Positions 35,876-43,333 of a stretch of 64,000 nt of DNA are shown in pieces. Origin of the DNA: Terriglobales bacterium (GTDB lineage Bacteria > Acidobacteriota > Terriglobia > Terriglobales > Acidobacteriaceae); contig DATMPC010000070.1 of NCBI GenBank assembly GCA_035567895.1, positions 62,001 to 126,000 of the forward strand, written 5' to 3'. The stretch's first letter is position 1, and each line of letters begins with the position of its first letter. The notes beneath the pieces are model-generated. The model ran no database searches. It was not told where the DNA came from and saw only the letters and a program-made list of their open reading frames with translations. A program made the position numbers and the translations under genes.

Positions 35876-36292
35876 TCATAGAATCTGAACGCCTGCCTGC
35901 CGCGCTGCCAAGCGCAGCTGATCGTCCAGAGTCGCCAGAGGGAGGCCTTCCCCTCTTGCGAGAGTAAGGTATGTCGCATCGTAAGCCGACAAATTGAAGG
36001 AGCGGGCCGGGCCGCACGCCTGACGAACGGAAACAAGGGTGGAGTCAGTATCGAGAGCAAGACCAATCAGTTGCTCTATATCTCGCAACGCCAGGTCTAC
36101 ATCGCCTGCAGACAATACTCTGCGCCGTTCGGCGAGCACCATCGAGTTTGCCATCTCCAAGTGCCACAGCGCAGGCACAATGCCACGGTTTCCGTCCATG
36201 AGCATTTGTTTTACGCGCTTTGCGTATGGAGGAATACTCTTATCGAGAAACCAGCGCAGTGCCACTGAGGCATCCAGAACGAACTTCGTCAA
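35876..36292 (-). CDS. PIN-domain toxin, VapC-like
   Basis: 138 residues. Conserved acids of a PIN nuclease are visible: Asp7 in FVLDASVAL, Glu in LWHLEMANS, Asp in SAYDATYLTLA and Asp in LATLDDQL. PIN toxins cut RNA, often tRNA. Its start overlaps the antitoxin stop by 4 bases, the normal antitoxin-first layout. Confidence 0.9.
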   Translation of the reverse strand: MTKFVLDASVALRWFLDKSIPPYAKRVKQMLMDGNRGIVPALWHLEMANSMVLAERRRVLSAGDVDLALRDIEQLIGLALDTDSTLVSVRQACGPARSFNLSAYDATYLTLARGEGLPLATLDDQLRLAARQAGVQIL

Positions 36293-36525
36293 CTGCGGCC
36301 CTCTTCAATGAGCGATTTGATTCTCGTTCGTTTGCTCAGTTTGGAACGTTTTCGGATTCGCTCAATATCCTGAAATACTTCTCTCAAGCTTGTCTCCGGA
36401 CGAGCAGGCACAATCAGGGCAGTAAGCTTGCCCCGGCGTGTAATCCCAATCTTGTGCCCATCACTGGCTTGATCGACCAATTCAGATAGCTTTTGTTTTG
36501 CCTCAAATAATCCGATTGTACGCAT
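36289..36525 (-). CDS. Phd/YefM-family antitoxin
   Basis: 78 residues from ATG 36525; an in-frame extension to 36546 would overlap the operator and is less likely. MRTIGLFEAKQKLSELVDQA and GITRRGKLTALIVP are the Phd/YefM core, which dimerises and binds DNA. The C-terminal basic tail (IERIRKRSKLSKRTRIKSLI) probably folds on the toxin. It neutralises the VapC-like toxin encoded next. Confidence 0.88.
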   Translation of the reverse strand: MRTIGLFEAKQKLSELVDQASDGHKIGITRRGKLTALIVPARPETSLREVFQDIERIRKRSKLSKRTRIKSLIEEGRS

Positions 36526-36545
36526 GATGCTGGCATTGTACCTCA

Positions 36546-36568
36546 CATCTAGATGAATCTTCTAGATG
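36546..36568. promoter_or_regulatory. Probable toxin-antitoxin operator
   Basis: CATCTAGA (36546-36553) and TCTAGATG (36561-36568) are inverted around 7 bases and lie 21 bases upstream of the antitoxin start. CATCTAGATG is itself palindromic. Autoregulation by the Phd/YefM dimer on such a site is expected for the family. Confidence 0.6.
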
Positions 36569-36624
36569 GTTACTTTCTCACAAAATAACATCGATCTGCA
36601 CAAAAAACACTTGCGATCGGATAT

Positions 36625-37419
36625 TTAGGTGAAGAACTCGCCTTGGCACACGAGACGTGCTGGACCTTCGAGTAACAAAGCGTCAGCTCCATCCCAATGG
36701 ACGACTTGTTTGCCTCCGGGAGCCTGAACCTCAACCGGAGAGGCGACATACCCACGGTGAATACCGGCGATGGCGGATGCGCAGGATCCCGTGCCCGACG
36801 ACTGAGTCTCTCCCGCTCCACGTTCGAAGATGCGGAATTCTATTCTGTTAGGTCCGAGCACCTTCACGAACTCCACGTTTGTTCCCTGGGGGAATTCGCG
36901 ACCCTGGCCAATCGCCTCTGCGCGAGCTTGCCATCCGCCGGGGAACTGTTCGACGAACTCCACGAAATGCGGATTCCCGGTTGAAATCACGAGCCCCTTC
37001 GCATTTCCGCCGGGAACAGAAATGGTTTTCTCCCCCAGCACTTCAGCATGTCCCATCTCGACGGCAAATTCGAATTCGTGCTCTGAGCGGCGGAGAAGCA
37101 TGCACTCCTTTTCTCCGGCGGCGGTCAGCACGCGAACTTCAGAGCCACCGCGCGTCTCTACCACCCATGCGGCAACGCAGCGAGTTCCATTTCCGGAGAT
37201 CTCCGCCTCTGAGCCGTCGGCATTGAAGAGTCGAGCAATCACGCGACCATCTGCTTCGATGCTTACCCACTCGACACCGTCAGCTCCGACACCGCGATGC
37301 CGATCGCAGAGTCGTCGAGAGAGACCGGCTGGATCGTCACTCATATTTGCCGACTCGACAATGAGGAAGTCATTGCCGCAGGCCTCAGCTTTAAAAAAGG
37401 GGATGGACTTTGGACTCAT
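36625..37419 (-). CDS. dapF: Diaminopimelate epimerase
   Basis: 264 residues. The two catalytic cysteines are Cys81 in ISGNGTRCVA and Cys213 in SSGTGSCASA. GVGADGVEWV and STGNPHFVEFV also match. DapF converts LL- to meso-diaminopimelate for lysine and peptidoglycan synthesis. Its ATG overlaps the stop of the MgtC-family gene by 4 bases, so the two are coupled. Confidence 0.95.
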   Translation of the reverse strand: MSPKSIPFFKAEACGNDFLIVESANMSDDPAGLSRRLCDRHRGVGADGVEWVSIEADGRVIARLFNADGSEAEISGNGTRCVAAWVVETRGGSEVRVLTAAGEKECMLLRRSEHEFEFAVEMGHAEVLGEKTISVPGGNAKGLVISTGNPHFVEFVEQFPGGWQARAEAIGQGREFPQGTNVEFVKVLGPNRIEFRIFERGAGETQSSGTGSCASAIAGIHRGYVASPVEVQAPGGKQVVHWDGADALLLEGPARLVCQGEFFT

Positions 37420-38102
37420 TCCTCAGAAACCGCATTAAAGGTGGAGATGCTCTCGAAATCCGGAGCCAGTTTGAGGGCGGCCTGAAGCTTCTCGTGCTCT
37501 GGTAGCGTACAAGTAATGGTAAACGTCACACGCGATAGATTTTGCGATCGGCCAACTTGGAGTCCCTGCATCGAGAGACGGTGATCCTCGATTAGTTCAT
37601 TGAGCTCATCGAGAATCTTGGGAGCGCTCTCACCTTTGATCTCGTAACTCATAGTCAGGCTCTTCAATCCGAGCTTGGCTTCGATCGAGCCGAGAACGAG
37701 CAGTGCGAGAAGAATAATGGTTGTCGCGAACGTAGCCAGCAGGTAATGACCCGCACCGGCGGCAATACCTATCGATGCGACCACCCAAATCGTGGCCGCG
37801 GTAGTAAGTCCTGAGACTCCCCCCTTCGCATGAAGAATTGCTCCCGCTCCAAGAAAGCCCACGCCTTGAACTATGTTTGAGGCGATGCGGGTGCGATCGG
37901 CAAGGCTTGGATCGGGAATGATGTCCGATAGAATCGTGAACATCGCCGCTCCGAAACAGATAAACATATTGGTGCGGATGCCTGCGCTCTTGCGGTGAAT
38001 CGTCCGCTCCAGACCAATCAATCCGCCCAGTAACCCCGCGAGCAGCAGGCGCGCGACGCTCGAGGATAGAAACATCATGTGTTTCCATTGGAGGTCGGAC
38101 AT
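37416..38102 (-). CDS. MgtC/SapB family membrane protein
   Basis: 228 residues from ATG 38102; an ATG at 38120 is also possible. Membrane spans and signatures are LLLAGLLGGLIGLERTIHRK, GIRTNMFICFGAAMFTILSD, RIASNIVQGVGFLGAGAIL and GLTTAATIWVVASIGIAAGAG. A C-terminal ACT-like domain follows (LDELNELIEDHRLSMQGLQV). MgtC relatives adjust membrane energetics or survival under low magnesium. It is followed by dapF with a 4-base overlap. A long in-frame extension upstream crosses a palindromic repeat and is rejected. Confidence 0.9.
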   Translation of the reverse strand: MSDLQWKHMMFLSSSVARLLLAGLLGGLIGLERTIHRKSAGIRTNMFICFGAAMFTILSDIIPDPSLADRTRIASNIVQGVGFLGAGAILHAKGGVSGLTTAATIWVVASIGIAAGAGHYLLATFATTIILLALLVLGSIEAKLGLKSLTMSYEIKGESAPKILDELNELIEDHRLSMQGLQVGRSQNLSRVTFTITCTLPEHEKLQAALKLAPDFESISTFNAVSEE

Positions 38103-38196
38103 GTGAGACAGCGGTTGCATGGGAGAACTCGCGATTCTAGCAAAGCCGCTGGGTTGGAGTTTGAAGGACGGGATTGTGAGGCTATTCAGCTGCAAC

Positions 38197-38224
38197 GTAG
38201 AGACGCAGCATGCTACGTCTCTAC
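38197..38224. repeat. GAGACGCAGC palindromic repeat, copy D
   Basis: GTAGAGACGCAGCA is followed by TGCTACGTCTCTAC, a 28-bp palindrome with one mismatch. It matches the copies at 17288-17927 and lies between the ADOP permease stop and the MgtC gene. Confidence 0.85.
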
Positions 38225-38236
38225 CCTGCCCCACGC

Positions 38237-40912
38237 CTATTCGTATCGAAGCGCTACCGTTGGATCCACTCTCATGGCTCGATGTGCTGGAACGTAGCAG
38301 GCAAACAGGGCAACACCGCACAAGAGCAGAGCGACTGCCGTGAATGTTAGAGGGTCGCTTGGTTTAATTCCGAACAGCATGTGCGAGAGCAACCTCGTCA
38401 ACCCAAGGGCAGCGATCACCCCAATTCCGAGTCCAACCAGCGTCATACGAGCGCCATCGTTCAAGACAAGGCGTAATACGTCGATGCGTTGGGCACCTAA
38501 AGCCATCCGGACTCCGATTTCCTGCGTTCGCTGTCCCACCAAGTAAGAGAGCACGCCATAAATTCCTACGCTGGCCAGCAGCAGGGCAATTCCGGCAAAG
38601 ACGGCAAGCAGAGTCATCGCGAAGCGTTTTTGTCCGATCGAATGAGCGACGATCTGCTCAAGCGGCTCCGGAGAGAAAACGACGAGTTCTCCACTAGCGT
38701 CGAGCAAGCGTTGGCGCATTTCTTCAAAGGACGGCACGCCCGGTCGCGTGGTGCGCAGATAGACATCGGAGGCCAATCCTCCACGCTTGAGTGCGCTGTC
38801 GGGTACCTGCATGATGGGCTCGTACATCTGCGCATGCAACGGACTCTTCGCGTCAGAATCCAAGCCCCACTGGTTCACGTGGGCGACAACGCCGACGATC
38901 TGCGGATTCGGAGCCTTGTCAGGATCATTCGGATCCGTGTTTACGTTGATGAATTGCCCGATGGGCTCCTCGTCGGGAAAATACTTTTCGGCAAAACTTT
39001 CATCGATGACCGCCACTCTCGGAGCGTGCTCGTTGTCGGCAACGGTAAAGAACCGTCCACGCTTGAGCTGTATCTGCATGGCCTTAAGGTAATCAGGCTC
39101 GACAGCGTAGTGCAGCGTCATGGGCAGTTGGCTTCGTGGGGGCATCGGCCTGCCGACTATCCAGAAGTAATCGTCGTTGTCCGACTGCATAACGGTAGCT
39201 CCCCAACTGAACGACACTCCTTCAACGCCAGGAAGGGACGCCAGTTTGTCATGAAGTTGCCGCTGGTTAGAGCGAATGAGATCTGGAGACTTGCCTTTAT
39301 AAGAAGCCGGTCCCGAAAAGGAAAAAGTCATCACATTGCGGGGATTAAAGCCAGGATCAAGCCCCCAGAGCACGAACAACGTTCGAATCATCAGACCGGC
39401 TCCAATCAGCAACACCACCGCGAGCGCCATTTCGGAGATGACGAAAATGCCTTGTGCGCGGCTACGACCGGCTGCCAAAGTGCGGCCACTCTCCTTTAAC
39501 GTGGAGCCAACGTCGAAACGAGATGTCTTCCAGGCTGGAGCAAGTCCAAAAGCGATGCCAGAAACGACAGAGACAATGAGCGTAAACCACAGAACGCGCT
39601 GATCGAGTCCGATATCCTCCGCACGAGGCATGGTAACGGGCATGGCAGCAATTGCAGCCGCGGTCCCGAACTTCGCCAGAACCAGTCCGAGCGCACCGCC
39701 CAGGAGCGCGAGCAATACACTTTCGGTGAGCAGTTGGCGGATTATCCGCATTTCGCCCGCCCCAAGAGCTATGCGTACGGCAAATTCACGGCTTCGGCCG
39801 GTAGCCCGCGCCAGCAGCAGATTCGCCACATTCACGCAGGCAATCAATAGCACGAACAGTACGGCGCCGAGAATCACCAGAAGCACGGGACGCATATCGC
39901 CAACCATCTCGTCTTTGAGGGTAAGTAAGTAAGCCCTGTTACTCCCGTTGACATCGGGATAGACAATCGCCAACTCGCGAGATACGCGGTCCATATCCGC
40001 ACGAGCCTGTTCGAAGGTGACTCCAGATTTCATGCGGGCTATTCCATCCAGCCCCCAGCCTGCAGCGCGATTGTTGTGAAACTGCGGCTCATTGAATTCC
40101 CCAACCGGGACATAGACCTCGTTTGCCGGCCCTCCCCGCTGAAAGTTCTGAATGTGTAAATGGAAGCTCGACGGGACCACTCCAATGATCGTGCGACCAA
40201 CATCATTCAGAACCATGCGCTGCCCAATAATGTTGGGATCAGCTCCATACCTGCGCTTCCACAGGGCTTCCGTGATCATTACGGTTGGGTTGGCGCCTAG
40301 CCGATCTTCGTCACCGGAGAAGGTGCGTCCCAAAAGAGGATTCACTCCGAGGATCTCAAAGAACCCGGCCGAGATCATCTCTCCATGCAGATGCTCGGGT
40401 TCCCCATGTCCTGAAAGATTGAATCCAGCTTGCCGGTATACGGCCATCGCGCTGAAGCTGCGATTCATCCTGCGCCAGTCTTCGAAGTTCGGATATGAAA
40501 TCGAACCGTTCTTGAAGTTGGGCATTTCGGTGAATAAGGAAACCAGTTGCTCCGGCTGCGGGAAAGGCAGCGGATTGAGCAATACGCCATTCACGACTGA
40601 AAAAATGGCGGTATTTGCACCGATACCCAGTGCGAGCGTCATAATTGCAATGAGCGCAAAGCCCGGCGACTTGACCAGCATGCGAGCGCCGTACCGCAAA
40701 TCTTGCCAAAAAGCCTCGAGAGAGGCTCCCGACCACATTCCACGTGTCGCTTCCTTCACCTGCATAACGTTACCGAACTCCTTGAGGGCGGAATTGCGGG
40801 CATCGGGAACACCCTGCCCATTTTGGATCCGATCTTTCGCTGCCATGTTCAGATGAAATCGAATTTCGTCGTTCAAATCGGAATCTTTTTGTGGCCTGTC
40901 GAATAAAGACAT
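38237..40912 (-). CDS. ABC transporter permease of the ADOP (duplicated MacB/FtsX) type
   Basis: 891 residues. An N-terminal 'permease prefix' (DLNDEIRFHLNMAAKDRI) precedes a first FtsX/MacB unit with MLVKSPGFALIAIMTLALGI, a periplasmic MacB-like domain, and then a second FtsX unit near the C-terminus (LAVFAGIALLLASVGIYGVL, MALGAQRIDVLRLVL). The two permease halves in one chain, without a cognate ATPase next to it, define the acidobacterial duplicated orphan permease family. These are presumed to export antibiotics or other compounds. The PadR gene lies 46 bases upstream. Confidence 0.92.
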   Translation of the reverse strand: MSLFDRPQKDSDLNDEIRFHLNMAAKDRIQNGQGVPDARNSALKEFGNVMQVKEATRGMWSGASLEAFWQDLRYGARMLVKSPGFALIAIMTLALGIGANTAIFSVVNGVLLNPLPFPQPEQLVSLFTEMPNFKNGSISYPNFEDWRRMNRSFSAMAVYRQAGFNLSGHGEPEHLHGEMISAGFFEILGVNPLLGRTFSGDEDRLGANPTVMITEALWKRRYGADPNIIGQRMVLNDVGRTIIGVVPSSFHLHIQNFQRGGPANEVYVPVGEFNEPQFHNNRAAGWGLDGIARMKSGVTFEQARADMDRVSRELAIVYPDVNGSNRAYLLTLKDEMVGDMRPVLLVILGAVLFVLLIACVNVANLLLARATGRSREFAVRIALGAGEMRIIRQLLTESVLLALLGGALGLVLAKFGTAAAIAAMPVTMPRAEDIGLDQRVLWFTLIVSVVSGIAFGLAPAWKTSRFDVGSTLKESGRTLAAGRSRAQGIFVISEMALAVVLLIGAGLMIRTLFVLWGLDPGFNPRNVMTFSFSGPASYKGKSPDLIRSNQRQLHDKLASLPGVEGVSFSWGATVMQSDNDDYFWIVGRPMPPRSQLPMTLHYAVEPDYLKAMQIQLKRGRFFTVADNEHAPRVAVIDESFAEKYFPDEEPIGQFINVNTDPNDPDKAPNPQIVGVVAHVNQWGLDSDAKSPLHAQMYEPIMQVPDSALKRGGLASDVYLRTTRPGVPSFEEMRQRLLDASGELVVFSPEPLEQIVAHSIGQKRFAMTLLAVFAGIALLLASVGIYGVLSYLVGQRTQEIGVRMALGAQRIDVLRLVLNDGARMTLVGLGIGVIAALGLTRLLSHMLFGIKPSDPLTFTAVALLLCGVALFACYVPAHRAMRVDPTVALRYE

Positions 40913-40958
40913 TCGATTCTCCGATTGAGAGCAGTTCGCGTGCGGACGATTGAAGTTT

Positions 40959-41309
40959 TTACTCCGTGCGAACCGGATTCAGCACTGCCGCAATCGCGTC
41001 CGACATCTGCGTCCAGCGGGAGCGTTCTTCGGTGAGTTGCTTACGCCCTGCCGCCGTAAGCTGATAAAACTTCGCGCGCTGATTGTTCTCAGTAAGCTTC
41101 CACTCCGACTTGATCCACTTCTGCTTCTCCAGGCGATGCAGCGCGGGATAGAGCGATCCAGTATCGACCTGAAGAACATCTCCGGAATGCGTACGGATCA
41201 CCTGGCTGATGCCATATCCGTGCTGCTCTCCCCACATCAAGGTTTGCAGAATCAGGAGATCAAGCGTGCCCTGCAGCAGTTCAATGCGGTTTTGATAACG
41301 AGGATTCAA
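40959..41309 (-). CDS. PadR-family transcriptional regulator
   Basis: 116 residues. LLQGTLDLLILQTLMWGEQH, HGYGISQVIR and DTGSLYPALHRLEKQKWIKSEW are the PadR winged helix signature, ending in a short C-terminal helix. PadR proteins repress efflux or stress genes and respond to small molecules. Its place just ahead of the ADOP permease repeats a common Acidobacteria pairing and suggests local control. Confidence 0.93.
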   Translation of the reverse strand: MNPRYQNRIELLQGTLDLLILQTLMWGEQHGYGISQVIRTHSGDVLQVDTGSLYPALHRLEKQKWIKSEWKLTENNQRAKFYQLTAAGRKQLTEERSRWTQMSDAIAAVLNPVRTE

Positions 41310-41504
41310 TTCAGCTCCAGGAGGTAGTGCGTCTACATGATGGTTGTAGACGCTCTACGTCCCTTTCGGTTAGCACGTTCTGCGCCGAACAGCAGTTAGA
41401 TTGATTTTTGCGGGACTTAATGAGCCTGGATTGGCAGACGAGCGGTCAGTCCCCGGATTTTGTCCCCGGATTTCCTCCGAGGAGCATCACCTTCCTGGCT
41501 ATCG

Positions 41505-41539
41505 CCAGCGCCAACAACAGCGGTTGTTGTTGGCGCTGG
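41505..41539. repeat. Perfect 15-bp stem hairpin
   Basis: CCAGCGCCAACAACA (41505-41519) pairs perfectly with its reverse complement (41525-41539) around GCGGT. No T run follows, so it is not an obvious terminator. Confidence 0.7.
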
Positions 41540-41555
41540 GTTCCCTCTCTCAGTA

Positions 41556-41637
41556 GAGCAACGGATTGTGAAAATATTTTTTCCTTGCTTTGTAACCCGT
41601 TCAGCAGACTAAGGCGAAGAATTCGTAGAGCAACGGA
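41556..41637. repeat. Paired GAGCAACGGA repeat, copy 2
   Basis: GAGCAACGGA occurs at 41556-41565 and 41628-41637, 72 bases apart, with AAAATATTTTTT at the same offset from the first as in the copy at 12755-12836. Most other bases differ between the copies. Confidence 0.6.
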
Positions 41638-41754
41638 TGAAACTTGCTTTCTCCTGATCTCTTGCGCCATCATGCAGAGGTGCGCATCAATCCCACTTTA
41701 GGAAGTGAGCTACCGGCTACTTGCCGCTGGCTGATGGCGGCGCGTCATGGAGTA

Positions 41755-41923
41755 ATGGGAATCCCATCGCCATGCCAGGGCGATCCCATCCAAATCCCAT
41801 CTAATTTTGTGGGATGTCCCACGGTGATCCCATCGGGCGCGTGGGATTATCCCATCGTGATCCCATGCCTGCGATGGGATCTCGATGGGATCTCGACGCC
41901 TAAGTCCTTTCGATCATGGGATC
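41755..41923. repeat. Cluster of ATCCCAT/ATGGGAT motifs in both orientations
   Basis: About ten occurrences of ATCCCATC, GTGGGAT or GATGGGATC fall in 170 bases with irregular spacing, so the region can fold as many alternative hairpins. Unit length and spacing are not constant, so this is not CRISPR. Confidence 0.55.
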
Positions 41924-42201
41924 GGGGGGGAAATGGCTGCCGGCATCCGGCCTTCGGCTGCTTCACGCGGGACCGTGCGCTGCAAATACTCTGACGGCGG
42001 CTGAAAAATCCCGGAAAATCCTCGGGGCAAACCTCGGGCAAACACAAGATGTTCGATTGCTTGGATGTGGGCAATCGAAGACGTTGCGTTACGGCCAAGG
42101 TTGATCTTGGGCCAAGTCCTTTGAACGTTTGAACGTTGAATTTGGGCGAAAGGGTGAGGGGTACGGCGTTTGCAGATCGGGCTTCGAAATTCAAATGTTG
42201 C

Positions 42202-42232
42202 AGCCGTGGAATTGGGCGTGAATTCCACGGCT
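42202..42232 (-). terminator. Hairpin after the SYLF gene
   Basis: AGCCGTGGAATT (42202-42213) and AATTCCACGGCT (42221-42232) form a perfect 12-bp stem around 7 bases, 25 bases past the minus-strand SYLF stop. The sequence read leftwards is moderately T-rich (GCAACATTTGAATTT). It is a plausible terminator. Confidence 0.5.
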
Positions 42233-42256
42233 ACTGTTGCGACTGCACGCTTCGAA

Positions 42257-42964
42257 TTAGTCCCGCACTGCCGCTTTGGCTTCGCCAAAGTCTTTGCGCA
42301 CGGCGGAGATGAACTGCTCCGAGCCGGTTGGTGGGCGGATGGAACCGTTCAGAATGTTCTCGAAGTCAAGGTCTTTTCCATAGAACGTGCGCGTGTCGCC
42401 GCCGTTCTGCTCAAACCAGCTCCCTTTCAGCGAAATGCCTGCGAACAATCCGCGCGAGCGCGAGTAAGTAAGGATTTCGGAATGCATGGCGATATTGGTA
42501 TCCGCAGCGGCGGTTCTGCCGACCGGACCAGCAGAAGCAGATGCGTCAGCGCCAAGCTTTATCTTGTGGGCCATCAACGACTGCACTCCGCGCTCATTCA
42601 TGAAAAGCATGACGACATCGACGGCTTGACCACCGATCTGCAGCCCAAACGTTCCGCCGCCGAGCCGGTAGAACGCGGGAGCGCTCCAACCCTTGGCGGT
42701 TTTGCAGGTGACAACACCTTGACCGTACTCGCCTCCAAAGCCAAAGCCGGCTTTCATCATCGTGGGAATGACTCCAACGCACTCAGCGTTGGCCAGAATC
42801 TCCTGGGGAACACCCTTGTCTGGCGCCGAAGTGATTTGGTCGAGGATGGTTCCTGCTTTGTTGAGTCGTTCGCGGAGTTTCTCGCGATCTCCTTCGTCCT
42901 TCGCAAAGCACAGCGTCGTCAGAAGGATCGATGCGGAGATTAGAGAAATTAGTCTTGTTGTCAA
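42257..42964 (-). CDS. Secreted SYLF-domain (YSC84-like) lipid-binding protein
   Basis: 235 residues. A signal peptide (RLISLISASILLTTLCFA) precedes the SYLF domain: ILANAECVGVIPTMMKAGFG, EYGQGVVTC, GWSAPAFYRLGGGTFGLQIG and AGPVGRTAAADTNIAMHSEI. The eukaryotic SYLF domain binds phosphoinositides; bacterial members are envelope proteins of unknown role. It is divergent from the PilZ-TonB gene across a 369-base gap. Confidence 0.9.
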   Translation of the reverse strand: MTTRLISLISASILLTTLCFAKDEGDREKLRERLNKAGTILDQITSAPDKGVPQEILANAECVGVIPTMMKAGFGFGGEYGQGVVTCKTAKGWSAPAFYRLGGGTFGLQIGGQAVDVVMLFMNERGVQSLMAHKIKLGADASASAGPVGRTAAADTNIAMHSEILTYSRSRGLFAGISLKGSWFEQNGGDTRTFYGKDLDFENILNGSIRPPTGSEQFISAVRKDFGEAKAAVRD

Positions 42965-43333
42965 AGTGTTACCTCGCTTATCTATTTCGACTGCACTTCT
43001 CGGGCCTTAACTGCGCCGAACACGAAAGTTGAGGGACTCACGCTGGAAGCAACTTTTTTTCACAGCCCGCCAAGTTCACAAGAGGCCGGTATCGTCGCTC
43101 CGAAACGTCCACCCTTGTAACTCTGCTCAATCCGTTCAACAACTTAAGGGAGTGTTAATGATTGAGTTATCGAGTTCGGAGGTTGGGAGCAATGATGCAT
43201 CACCCTCTGACACAACGTTACTAAAAAACACTGCCCCTGAGGTCCACGACCTTCGTTATCTGACCCATGACAGTAAATAAGGTGTGTAATTCGGGCGAGG
43301 CTAGGCGCGAAATTTCCTGAGAAACCGAACTCA
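42965..43333. other. Divergent intergenic region, SYLF and PilZ-TonB genes
   Basis: This region must carry the promoters of both flanking genes. No strong repeat is evident. One short frame with a good ribosome site (43158-43280) is listed separately. Confidence 0.5.
43158..43280 (+). CDS. Possible 40-residue peptide
   Basis: ATG 43158 is preceded by AAGGGAG at 7 bases. The peptide begins MIELSSSEVGSNDASPSDT and is polar, with no recognised family. Only the ribosome site and direction toward the PilZ-TonB gene support it. Confidence 0.3.
   Translation: MIELSSSEVGSNDASPSDTTLLKNTAPEVHDLRYLTHDSK

Larger units (their letters stand above)
41310..42256. other. 947-base gene-free repeat-rich region
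   Basis: I see no convincing gene. In order it holds the PadR promoter side, a 15-bp hairpin (41505-41539), the second GAGCAACGGA pair (41556-41637), a cluster of about ten ATCCCAT/ATGGGAT motifs (41755-41923) and a hairpin before the SYLF gene stop (42202-42232). The base composition is G-rich and patchy. Confidence 0.6.

Noticed and set aside
38103-38321. N-terminal extension of the MgtC-family protein
   Set aside because: The extra residues are cysteine-rich, cross a palindromic repeat and do not resemble the family; ATG 38102 gives the normal start.
41755-41923. CRISPR array
   Set aside because: Units are only 7-9 bases, occur in both orientations and have irregular spacing; no cas genes are near.
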